A DNA stretch of 64,000 bases from Stropharia rugosoannulata. Its lineage: Eukaryota > Basidiomycota > Agaricomycetes > Agaricales > Strophariaceae. A model generated the notes under the pieces. That model had not been told where the DNA came from. It made no database searches and saw only the letters and a list, made by a program, of their open reading frames with translations. Of the stretch, positions 24,810 through 35,642 are shown in pieces; position 1 is the first letter of the stretch; each line of letters starts with the position of its first letter. The DNA lies in contig JANCIK010000003.1 in the NCBI GenBank assembly GCA_028532985.1, positions 3,668,001-3,732,000 on the forward strand, in the 5' to 3' direction. A program made the translations under genes and the position numbers.

Positions 24810-25026
24810 GCTCGGTAGGATAAGAGCGAGGCTGCGGCAAGTCCAGGCGTGAGATCCCGCGAGCTTTCAGCAGTAGGCGAGGATCACAATGTCAGGTTGC
24901 GGTGTGTTGAGCATACTTGGCAGCGAAAACATATTGGAAATCGGTGGACACAATCTCCCAAATGCAAATAAAGCCATATCAAGTACAAGCAAGACCAGAG
25001 GGTCGGAATAGGTGTCTTGAGCAAGT

Positions 25027-25695
25027 TTAGCTTTGGGGTGATGTCTCTCCTGTTTTGTTGAGGTGTTGATACCGGAGGCGTGCCTCTTCCGCATGGAGTT
25101 TCGCTGTAGCAGTGTCTTTGAAGGCCTATACGGGAAGGAGTAGGGGTAAACGACGGCATTAATTTTTTGGATAGCAGTTTGATCTTCCGCCGCAGATGAC
25201 CAGGAAGATGAGATAATCACTGTACTTACCTGGGTAAAGAAGTACCCAGCAAGGACGCCACTGACTAAAAAGAGCAAAATAGTAATATCACTAGAGCTGT
25301 GTGGTACAATTTAAGAAATGTACTCACGGATACCGCAGAAAAGGGTTGTATTTCTCTTGAAGCCAAACAAGCGGCTCCCTATTACGGCTGTACACGGGCG
25401 GGACCAGAACGGAAGATCAGAGAAGAGTCGTATTTAGGATACAAAGAGCTTAGGAGGAGGTCAAGTGCTGTGAATCGACTTGAAATTGCTTACCCGATGT
25501 CAGCCCGGATGTGAGTCCAGCGAAAATTCCTTCATTTCTCGCTTCCTGGATTACAATTCAGTGAGCGTTAATAGTCATTGAAGCGTTCTTGTATTTCGCG
25601 CATATATCCGAGGGACGAACCTTCATAGCGTTTTCCATTGCACCGGGAGGAAGGCCGGCGCTGTTTTGCATTGGAGAACTCGCCGAGCTGTCCAT
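25027..25695 (-). CDS. Small two-helix membrane protein of unknown function (106 aa)
   Basis: Model: five exons on the minus strand, 25695-25621, 25545-25494, 25387-25328, 25264-25230 and 25125-25027, close in frame to 106 residues. All introns have GT-AG ends. Seen: a short polar N-terminus (MDSSASSPMQNS) is followed by EARNEGIFAGLTSGLTSAVI and a second hydrophobic block, TTLFCGILSGVLAGYFFTQ. These are two Gly-rich helices joined by a basic loop (FGFKRN). The tail AKLHAEEARLRYQHL is amphipathic and charged. The paired Gly-rich helices recall small mitochondrial inner-membrane proteins such as HIG1 or OCIA types, but I see no decisive motif and give no name. The first ATG after the last upstream in-frame stop was not resolved, and a longer N-terminus is possible. 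It is divergent from SPO22, with 345 bp between the starts. Confidence 0.78.
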
Positions 25696-25892
25696 GTTTC
25701 GTGACCGTTGCTGGACTTGACGTCGGACAGATCCAGGGAGGTATTCAAACAAGTATAAGCCGGAGATTAGTTAGACGATGGGTGACAATAAAATGCTTAC
25801 AGTGTGGACTGGGCGGACCTCAAGAGCAGTACTATGTTCTGATTGTGTTCTGATTCAACTCGAAACGGGAATGCAATGAACAGTTAGCAGAT

Positions 25893-25906
25893 CACGTGTA
25901 TATAAA
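25893..25906 (+). promoter_or_regulatory. CACGTG box next to a TATATAAA element in the SPO22 upstream region
   Basis: The shared 345-bp region between the divergent small-membrane-protein gene and SPO22 contains CACGTG at 25893-25898, followed at once by TATATAAA at 25899-25906. The TATA-like element lies about 135-140 bp before the SPO22 ATG, a fitting distance. CACGTG is the core site of bHLH factors. The functional link is inferred. Confidence 0.4.
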
Positions 25907-26040
25907 CGCGTCGGATCACACCCGTCACACGACCGTGACAGCTGCTCTCTCACTCAAACTCTCACTCTACCTCCACATCATTCGCTGGGTTTCTCGGTTG
26001 GCACTGGTTTTATCTTGGGCACATCTGGCTGCTCTAGTCC

Positions 26041-29000
26041 ATGTCTTCGGGAAATAATAAAAAGAGTGCTAAATCCCTCGAGGAGCTTCATACGTCTATC
26101 TTGGGTGCTTTGGAGGTCTGAATACTAATTCGAACCCATTATTGAATGCTCTCGTTTGCAGGGCGGCTTTCGAAAGTTAAACCACTGCTCGATGATCCTA
26201 GTCACCCAGACTGGCCGTCTATTACCAAAGAACTCGCGCAGGTCGCTTCTCAAGCGGAGTCCTTCGCAGAACTGCGTCCGAAGTCAAGTAGGACCGCCTG
26301 GAGCCATCTTGCTGACTCGCTAGATCAGGAAGGTTATTATCGCTACTGCCCCCATTCAGACAATACGTAGACTAAAGCCATATCGAAGGCGTTAACCTCT
26401 GGAATGTGTCTGGCTTAATACAGAAGGGGCTCAGTGGGGAAGGTCATGCTCACATCGCCGCTCGTGCGTTCTCAGCGAGGCTGTTCCTGGGTTTTTCCTT
26501 GCGCTCAACTCTCATTGAATGATACCTTGTTCATCTTTAGTCCGCCTCGCCGCTTTTCGCTTGCTGGAAGCCGGGTTGGAAACGAAACCATGTGTAGAAA
26601 GTCAGTTGTCATGTCCATCTAAGGCAGCATTTGGTGGATGTATGCTAATCATTGACCAATTTAAAGCCCTCGTGCATATGCTTCAGCTTTCTAGTAAGAC
26701 TGGGTTAGCCCTCAGTGGTGTGTATTTTACTGCGGATTCGATGGTGATGGCGATCCGGGGTATCTAAATCCGTTTTGACCCCCTAAAGAAATCGGAGATT
26801 ATACCGGTGCGGTAAGAGTCCTGACAAGCGCGGCCAAGGTAAACTGTTCCGTGTATCTGCCATGGTGATCATCATCTCAACGCAGGCAGTTTGAAGAACA
26901 GTTGAAGGTCGTGAATGATTTAGACGAGACACATCGACGAGGGGCGGCATGCGCAAGTGTTATATACCACTCCACGAGAATGGAAGTAGTGCGTGTCTTC
27001 TTCCCCTAGTCAATGATCATGTGTGACAATTCTCACAGGCTTGGAAAGAGGGTAATCACACTGCCGCGGACTATATGTCGCGGAAAATCGTAGGTAAATA
27101 TGTGTCGATGGCTGTCTCTTTCTCTTTCCCCCATAATTCACGTGTCGTTAATTTCAGACGATGCGTCTCGTTTGGGCATGCTTCTTCCTCACGCTGTGAG
27201 TGTGTTTCCTTGGGATGGACATGTTTTCATTTCCCACATCTTACAAGACTCTGCGTGAAAACAGCGCGTACTTCTGGCCTATAAATTTCATCAAATAGGC
27301 AGATCTTTTCTAACGGGGTCGGATGAAGAGGGTACCACACCTGGGGACGCAATTCAATGGTTACAAAGGGCTTTCTCAGTTGCAGATCAGCTAGAAGACA
27401 CCACGGCCCCAGGTGTCCCGGAGCTAAAAGTCTGCCCATTAAGTTTTTAAATAGTGGTTCAGGTCCTAACTGCCATTTAGATATCAATCTTGAGAACAAT
27501 GGGTGCGTGAGGACGTTCTCATCTGGTACACCAACAAGCAACTAATAACATGATGTACACATCTACTTTGCATAGCAAGAGCCTACTTTTTATCAGAAGC
27601 ATATGAACGCGCGGAAGGCGTCCTTGATGAACTTATTCCTACCATAGATGCATCTGAAAACCACGTAAGATTTTTGTTTGATGCGTTTACAAAAATAATG
27701 ACATTGGAGTAAGGCAAATACCGACTATCAGGAACTTCGATGGTTGAGACTAGCTGTTTTGAAACGGCGGAAAGCTGGTGATGGCGCACTGCTTGATGGT
27801 CAGTCACTGTCACTCACCTCTATCCTTTGTATTCCTTCTTCTATTGATACGTTCGACCTTCCTAAGCGTTCAAGTCTATCATCGACCGCATGCCATTCTC
27901 AGATGCTAATATCACAGAGTTCGATTCATTTTTGGTTTATTTTTGTTGCTCCCGGTCACTCAAAAATAATTCTTAGCATTCTACAAGACCTAAGAACTTT
28001 AAATCATCAGCAGTGAGCCTGATGGCCTCAGGTCAAAGAGGATTACTCACTCATTTATATCAAAGCACGCTTGTTACAGATGTTCATCAGCACTGTCTCC
28101 AGCAAGCATTACAGCACCACAGGAACGAACCTGACCACATTTATCGATTAGTACTCTCGTTAATAATACACGTCTCCAGAGACGATAATCACGCAAGGAG
28201 CATGAAAACGTTGGAATCTGTCTTCACAAGTATGTTCTGTGATGAGAATCGGAAGTCTCGCCTTTCATGCATACTTACCCGCATCGGGCATACAGTGGTC
28301 CATGAAGCCGATTTTGAACTTCCAAGCGTTCCTGCCACTGCGTGTTTAACGGTCTGAACCCGCTGTTATCGCCTGGAGATGATCCTGATTTGACCATTGA
28401 TATATATCCATTCAGCTAATTTGGCAGTATGGGAGCCGACATTACAAAGCAAAGAAATGGGCAGAAGCGGCGGACTGGTACATGTCCGGAAGTCATGCTA
28501 TATTCAAAGCACATAGTCCCTCGACTTCCGCGAAATGTTTCCGGAAGGCCGCTCTGTGTCACATAGAGCAACGAGAATATGCGCTTGCCTCCACGATCAT
28601 TCGTCGTTGTTCCACTAACGAAGCATCTACTCATTATGTCATTTTTCTCACTGCGATTCATCAAGGTGTGTTCTGACTATTGCTCCCTCTACCGGTATGA
28701 TCTGGAAACCAACATTTCATATCCTCATATCTTCCCGATCTTCTGATAATTCTAGGCCTGGAAAATGAAGGTCCGTGACACTTTTTATACCAGCGTTACG
28801 CCATCACCCTAAATTCTTTTCGTAGCTGTTCGGGCTGTTCATGACATGGTGAAGGCGCCGGACTTTGACCGGAAAATGCTACTATTGGCTACTCAAGTCT
28901 CTCACCAGTCGGAAATGAAAGGTGCTCTGCTCGCAGTGCTGGAGAGCCTTCTCAAGACCCTGAAAATCGGTTCGAATGGAGACATCATCATTGAAGCTAT

Positions 29001-30829
29001 GGCTCTCAGCCGGTGCATCATCAAGCTTGTTCTTAAACTTATGGCTGAGCCGGCAGCGGATAAGTAAGCACAACGATATCAATACACCGGCGGTGTAGTA
29101 CTGACTTCGCCTTTGTTGAAAGACCTACCCTGATTGAAACCGTGGTAAACCAATTTCGGACAGGTGCACAGCAACAATTGTATTCTGAGGCATCAAAGAC
29201 AAATAATTAATCTCCATTCTATGTAGCGCGTATCTTGACAGAAGCGGCATCAGCGCAGAAGGTGGTGGCACTTGTGTTTAAAGATATCTCGTGGCTTTGG
29301 CGGACCGCTTACAATTGCGCTGTCCAAGGATGTTCTGAATGGGAAAACGCGGGCGAAGCCATCTCAGAGCTATTTGATATCGCCAGAGAGGTGATAACAT
29401 GACGCGGCGCGCCGGAACTCCTTTACCGCATGTTTGCTGACGTTTTCTTAATACAGTTGCTGGAAGCCTGCTGTCATGCGTCGCCAGTAGAGTTGGACGC
29501 TGACCTGTGCCTTTGCTTGGTGAATTGTTGCTTTGCGGCAGTTTCTGGGAAAGGTATGCTCTCTTGACGTACTTCAGGATGTGGAACTCCGTGGCTGATT
29601 ATTTGACCTTTCATATCAAAGTGTTCTCGATTCGAGAACTCATTGCGAGTACAGGCGTCATCGACGTGAGCTAGACGTCCTAACTCGAAGACGTATTGGC
29701 TAAACCAATTTCAGGAACAACGTCTCCTTACTATTTCAGCCGACATCAAAGCTGCAAAGCTTAAGATAACCGAAATATGGAACAAGCACATTATTAAAGA
29801 TACTCAGGACAACGAACGTATAGAGTATTTCCTGCATGCTTTGCGCGTGTTTCAGGCCGAGTTTTCGGCCCAATTGAAGCAGTGGGATCAACTCTCCCAG
29901 GACGTGGATGTGTGTGGTAAAGCTGTATTAATAGGAATAACTTCATAACGTTGTGTTAGGAAATTACTGACTCAGGACCGCTGGCAGTTGGGACTTATGA
30001 AGCCATTGCCGACATACTGGTGCGTGAATTACCTTACAATGACATGAACACCTACGAACGCCGCATGATAGTGGCTAGACCCATCTTGTCCCGTGAAAGG
30101 TAAGTTCGGCATTGTTCTTACCTGTCTCCATCTGCTTATTTTTGATTAGTTTTGTCAAAATGTTTGGAGGTATACAGATATTTTTTCTTGGGTGGAAATC
30201 ATTCCGCTAATGATATTTTATTGTTGTCCATCACTCCAGGCAATCATGCGCGCCAGTCTGACACATAGCTCGCTGTCCGTGGAGAAATTTTCGCGATGGT
30301 TACGTGCTATATGCACCATCACTCTTGCCCGGGACACCGCCGAAGAAAGACTCAAGGCCATCGGATACGTGGAACATGCTCTCAGTGTCATGGAAGATCA
30401 TCAGGACGGCGAGGAGGTCGGTACTTCCCGATGACTTCCTTCGTACTGTGCCCTAATCTGTTCTGCCTGCGAACTCATTGCTCCAAATTATAGCCTTATC
30501 CCATGGACGAACGGCAGTGGTTGTTGGCAACAGCCTATAACACGGGGGCCGAGTGTCTTCAGTTTGTTGTGTGTTTACAAAGTTCTACTTGAAACTGATC
30601 TGGGAAACTAGTGCTTCTATGTTGGATGAAGGTCGGAGATGGTTCGAAGCATCGACTGTTATTTGTCGGTTCGTTCCTGAAGGCAAGAAACGAGCGGAAA
30701 AGGTAAGGAAGAATTCTTTTCTCGCTGTCTTAGAGTATGCCGAATGTGGATACTCATACTCATATTACTGCGGATTAGATATCCGAGACGTATGCTCAAC
30801 TGCTGGCCCGCTGCGAGAAAAAGGGATAG
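26041..30829 (+). CDS. SPO22: SPO22/ZIP4-family meiotic TPR protein
   Basis: Role: Spo22/Zip4 is a TPR scaffold of the ZMM group that promotes crossovers and synapsis in meiosis. Model: about 30 exons from the ATG at 26041 to the TAG at 30829. Exon 1 ends at 26104. Others include 26162-26332, 26389-26463, 26890-26985, 27265-27429, 28416-28665, 28826-29063, 29227-29390, 29715-29909, 30240-30416, 30494-30561, 30612-30702 and 30779-30829. Seen: family blocks in order are GVNLWNVSGLIQKGL, LRLAAFRLLEAG, ARAYFLSEAYERAEGVLDEL, YGSRHYKAKKWAEAADWYM, LSVEKFSRWLRAI and WLLATAYNTGAECLH, with TPR-like helices throughout. A 15-nt micro-exon (28756-28770) is flanked by good splice sites. Odd: exon 27867-27934 and exon 27977-28012 do not join in phase with GT-AG rules (one base off), and the join around 29.97-30.24 kb is uncertain. 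Confidence 0.88.
28756..28770 (+). other. 15-nt micro-exon of SPO22
   Basis: A TCTAG acceptor precedes and a GTCCGT donor follows GCCTGGAAAATGAAG. Both flanking exons leave phase 1, and 15 nt keeps the frame, adding GLENE in place. Without it the join would still be in frame but would lack these five residues. Confidence 0.7.
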
Positions 30830-31683
30830 TGAGTTACCCGCTTTGGTCTCTGACTATTTTCTGCTGGTTTCTGGAACGACTGGGCTGTATATGGTCGCAA
30901 TCTGGCGTTCTCCTGCTATTTGTTTCTGGCGAATATCTATGATCTGCTCGTGGCGCTTCGACTGCCCATTGCCGAATAATCTGTACCTCTTCTATGACTG
31001 GCTAGCATACTACGGCTCCTACTCCCCGGTAGATAATTGTCACTGGCTTCTGGGCTCTAATCACAATGGCATTTGCGTATTTCCTCTAGTAATATGACTC
31101 AAAGCAGCCTGTCACTGTTGACTATTGGCATGTAGACCTCACGATGACTGTCTCTGCTGCCTGGAGTAACCCACCTCCGGGCCGCTGCTCTTGCGCGTCG
31201 TTTGAAAGATAATACGACTACCAGTCTGCCTTTGATTAAAAATGCTCTAATACTGCCGTAGCTTCTGAATCGGAAATTATACCATTTTTCCTATGGCAAG
31301 TCGAAGTCTAGATCTGTATTCTATCACTTATGTATAGGGTCCTGCAACGGAGTGAGGACTACGTCTTTCCACTTATAATATCATATCATATTTTACTATT
31401 ACCATACGGACGGAAACACGCACAAAAACCTACATTCACATGCAATGCTTTTAAAGCCGAATTATATCTCATTTTTGTACTTTCTGCGATTAAGTAGTGG
31501 CTTGAGTGTGGCCCATTACTCTAAATATAGAAGCAAACCATACAGGAACAAGCAGTGGCGGTGATCATACTCGCGAGTCTTGCGCGACTCCGCATCGTCT
31601 CGCAGCGACCAAGCAGCGACGGTACCTTGGTTATTCTTCCTAATCCGAACTATTCACAAACGAAGGAGTGATTTTCACCATAT
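30830..31683. other. Intergenic region, SPO22 to cullin-4
   Basis: About 850 bp with no gene seen. It should hold the SPO22 terminator and the cullin promoter. Confidence 0.6.
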
Positions 31684-34645
31684 ATGACGAGCGTTTTTGA
31701 GCTGTTGTCTTTTCCCAAGACCTCGGATGGTTTAACGAAGTTGCTCGCAACTTCAGCAACAGCAATTGTCGACGATGGGTCGGGTTCCCCTGCTCGCAAA
31801 GTTGCTCGGCTGGACGCTGAGTCTGACTCTGCTTCTGCATCTAGGTCGAAGTCCAAAAACCTTAGTTTGCAGGATCCAAAGAAACCAATCCAGATACAAA
31901 TCATTGGGGACTACAGTAAGTAAGCATCTTCTGACGATTATATCAGAAGTATGAAGCCCGTCACCCGTGTTTGCAGAAGGAAAACCGCCAGCTGCAGAGA
32001 AGCTGCTGGCCTTGCTGAGACGATCTATCAGGACTTTGTGCGCAGTCAAGCCGGATTACAGACGCCAGGAGCCACTTCCAGCTACCTTCGAAGGAATATT
32101 CAATGCTTGTCAGTCGGTGGTTGTAGTTTGTGGACTGGGAGACGAGCTGTACAATATCTTGAAGATCGAGCTGGATCAGTCTGTCAACAACATGGCAAGG
32201 CTTCTGTCAGAATCGAAAGAGGAGCCGATAGCATGGATAGCTCTGTTCAATGACTTATTTAACTGGTTCGAAGAGCAAACTGTGAGTTTTCTCTTTGTGG
32301 CCTTAATAGCATTAACCAAGCTGGCCATTCGCAGGACTATTTGACATCTCTATTAACGTACCTGGATCAAGTATATGTAGTACAGAACAAGAATGCACTG
32401 AAAGTGCGGTACGTTTTGCATCTTATTTCATTCTCACTATTGTTGTTCAATTATTTTCCAATAGCGATCTTGTCTACTCTTTGATAAGTGACGAAATATT
32501 CGGGTCTGCTCTCATCGCCTCCAAGTTATTTGAGGGTGTCAAGACCTGGGTTCTTGAAGAGCGCCAAACTCACACCGCGCATCGCAAGCGTTCGGTTATA
32601 CCTTCCCTGATTAACCACCTTCTTCTCCATCATCAATACACTGCCTTCGAGAAACGATATGTTGACTTGACAGGGTCGTTCTATCGCGAATATTCTGCGG
32701 AGAAGGCTGAAGAGCTCAAGGATGACCCCAAAGCCTTCTTTGAGCAAGCCAGAGCCTGCATTAACGAAGAAGCTGCCCGAGTGTCGGCCATATTACCGGT
32801 GTCGGCGTGGGGTATTGTTCGAACGGCTACGGAAACAGCACTATGGGGTGGTAGAATTCAGTGGCTCTCCAACTCCAGTGAGTATCACTTCTTATAATAA
32901 GAACATATGCATATGCTAATTTACCTTTTGTCAGCCCTTTCTAGCTATATGGAAGCCAAAGATTTTGCCACCCTGGGCGACCTCTATTCTTTATTCTCTC
33001 GTGTTGAGGGAACACAAATGCTATGCAACGCATTCGCTACGTACATTCGCGTACGTGCAATCGTTAAAGCAATCTTTTATAATGTTGCACTTATACTTGT
33101 ATGCAGTCCACAGTTTCCGCCATTGTCTCTGATGCAAATCAGGATGATAACATGGTACAAAGGCTTCTTGACTTCAAAGAGCTTGCAGACAAGACCGTCA
33201 CGAACTCTTTCTTGACGGAAGGCGGTACTGCTGCAACACAGACAGAGGCTTCTACCAGTAAACTGGCCCAAAAGCAGCCCGACCAGAAATTCCTATACGC
33301 TGTCACGGACGCATTTGCAACTGGCTTCAAAAAACGGCGGTCGAAACCTGCGGAAATGATTGCTAAATATGTCGACAAAGCGATGCGCAAAGGGCAGGGT
33401 AAATCATCAGATGCGGAATTTCAGGCATTACTCGACAAAGTCTTGGGTCTTTACCGCTTCACGGACGATAAGGACGTTTTCCGCACATTCTATCATCGTA
33501 GCCTGGCGAGGAGGTTGCTTCTGGAGAAGAGCGCTTCGGACGACTTTGAGAAGGCTGTTCTGAAGAAACTCAAAGAAAGTATGTTCTCAGTTGTACACTT
33601 TAGAGCTTTTTACAGGCGACTGATCATCCTTTTTGTAGAATATGATCCAGAGTTCGGTATGGGCGAGGAGATGTTCAAAGATTTAGCCCTGTCTCGAGAG
33701 TCGATCGTAGAGTACCATTCAAAGCTACCTGAAGATAGTCCTGGACAAAAACTCAATGCAATGGTTCTAAAGCGTAGCGCTTGGCCATTTGCCGCTCAGA
33801 AGACTAAGCCTGTCGATTTGCCCCCTAACGTGCGTAATTATTTTTTCATACGTTTTGTGTGCCAACATTTTGTGGCACTAGATGCAAGAGGAACTGACCA
33901 AGTACACCGAATATTACAAGGCGGCCCATACTGGCTACGTCCTTGACTGGGATCACAGCCTTGGTACTGCGACGCTTAAATCAAGATTCAATGAAGGTAT
34001 TAAGGAGCTTTCCGTGAGCTTGCACCAAGCCGTTGTGCTTCTTCTGTTCAACGAGGCTATTCAAATACCCTTCCCCGATATCAAAGAGCAGACTGGCATG
34101 GGTAGGTCGTCTATACCCTGTACTCATGTGCGATATCGATATCTGACATCCGTTATTCTGTCAGAGGATGCCGAGTTACGACGAGTTTTACAAAGTCTTG
34201 CGTGCGGGAAGAAAAAGGTTTTGAAGAAGATTCCGCCGGGAAAGGATGTCAGCGACACAGACTTGTTCCGCTTCAATGCTGATTTCCAAGACCCCCATGC
34301 AAAGATCCACATCAATTCCATCCAGGTCAAGGTCTCGGTATGTGTCTTCGTCTTCAGCCTGTATATAGTCACCACTGATGACGCGCAAAGCCTGAGGAAT
34401 CGAAGCGCACGAATGAGTCTATAGAGGACGAAAGGAAGCACTACGTCGATGCGGCCATTGTCCGCGTCATGAAAGCGCGCAGAGAGATGACCTATGAACA
34501 GCTCAAGACGGCCACAATTGAGGCTGTGAAGGGTCACTTTGTGCCGCAGATTGATACGATTAAGAGACGGATTGACATATTGGTGGAGCAGGAATACATG
34601 GAAAGGAGCAAGAAGGATAAGAATATGTACATTTATATTGCATAA
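31684..34645 (+). CDS. CUL4: Cullin-4 scaffold of CRL4 ubiquitin ligase
   Basis: Role: CUL4 bridges DDB1-type substrate receptors and the RING protein Rbx1 in nuclear E3 ligases for DNA repair, replication and chromatin. Model: ten exons, 31684-31915, 31977-32281, 32335-32408, 32465-32877, 32935-33050, 33107-33578, 33639-33829, 33882-34101, 34165-34337 and 34391-34645, close to 816 residues, a normal cullin length. Seen: a basic patch SPARKVARLD near residue 40 could be a nuclear signal. Next come cullin repeats, the cullin-homology blocks FRTFYHRSLARRLLLEKSAS and LDWDHSLGTATLKSRFNEG, and the neddylation segment IVRVMKARREM with its lysine near residue 760. The winged-helix end RRIDILVEQEYMERSK closes the protein. 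The N-terminal PIQIQIIGDY region and the terminal YMER followed by Y-IA favour CUL4 over CUL1 or CUL3. Convergent with the SLOG gene. Confidence 0.94.
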
Positions 34646-34833
34646 ATCACTTTCTGATTGTGCTTTTGTAAATGTGCGTCGTTTCGAAGTGTGCAATGTA
34701 ATGTATATAAAATATCACACCAGAGCCCTTGCTCCGTGCAATATCAGCTGTCCAACGAATAATAAGAACAGCACGTAACCCTAGTAAAAAAAAAAAAGAG
34801 CATGAAGATACAATTGGCATTTATTCGTGGCAT

Positions 34834-35406
34834 TTAATCCTTCCAATCCGTTGTCTTTACGCTAGGCGGAATAGGTAATCCAAGTCCTGATTCCCTCCTC
34901 AGTACGTTTTCTGGTGTCCTGGTATCACGCCCGATGATACTTTTCTTTTCGTCCTGAAGAGATTGATATTCCTCCTCTGTACGGCATCGCAATATATCAT
35001 AATGACTCCCCCGAGTCATGGCGTCATCTCTCTCAACAAGGCCTCCCTTGACCATAACAAGGGATCCTCCCGCCTCTTCGAATCGCCTGAAAATAGGCTT
35101 CAGCTTGGTTTCGTCAGTTATATTTGTGTACAGCCGGATGCATCTCGGGGGTACACCAGACTTGCGCAGATATTCGAAAGCTAGTGTATCGATCCCAGGA
35201 GATGAGCCGATGACGAAATGATGACCTTTGGAAAGGGCCGTTCTTAGGAGGGGTATGTAATGCTCGTCAAAGTAGGCCGAGTCTGCGTCAAGTGGACCTG
35301 AGATGAAAGCTACGGGGGCAGCTGCGCTGGGTTTGCGCGCAGCACTACGATTGGCAGTGATCGATGAGACGACTCTGTTCCTTTTAGGCGTGACTGAGGC
35401 CCTCAT
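34834..35406 (-). CDS. SLOG-like Rossmann nucleotide-binding protein (190 aa)
   Basis: Seen: an intronless 190-residue frame in a window where almost all genes have many introns. After a basic, low-complexity leader of about 30 residues comes VAFISGPLDADSAYF, a beta strand and loop, then HHFVIGSSPGIDTLAFEYLR, a typical glycine-rich nucleotide-binding turn. Next is GGSLVMVKGGLVERDDAMTR, containing the RDxxMT block, and SHYDILRCRTEEEY. This order (FISG, VxGxxxGxDxLA, RDxxMTxxSxxDI) is that of a bacterial-type family in the SLOG (Smf/DprA-LOG) superfamily. SLOG proteins bind or process nucleotides or nucleotide-derived ligands. The substrate is unknown and I assign no reaction. Lack of introns and resemblance to bacterial proteins suggest ancient transfer, which is inference. 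The divergent neighbour is WDR59/Mtc5. Confidence 0.78.
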   Translation of the reverse strand: MRASVTPKRNRVVSSITANRSAARKPSAAAPVAFISGPLDADSAYFDEHYIPLLRTALSKGHHFVIGSSPGIDTLAFEYLRKSGVPPRCIRLYTNITDETKLKPIFRRFEEAGGSLVMVKGGLVERDDAMTRGSHYDILRCRTEEEYQSLQDEKKSIIGRDTRTPENVLRRESGLGLPIPPSVKTTDWKD

Positions 35407-35642
35407 ATGAAGAATATAGCGGGCCTATGTTCGACGAGCTGTCAGATTATTAGCAAGACAACGAACGAAGAGCTCGTCAGGGATTTGGTTAGGACTACTG
35501 AGAAGGATGCAGACAAGATGCGGGGCAACGCGCTAAGATAAATAAACCAGATGCCAATCAATCGACTTACACATTTAGACAACGGCATCAAGGGGGAATT
35601 AATGGCATGCGGCACGCGTTGGTTCTCCTTTGAGTCTCACCA

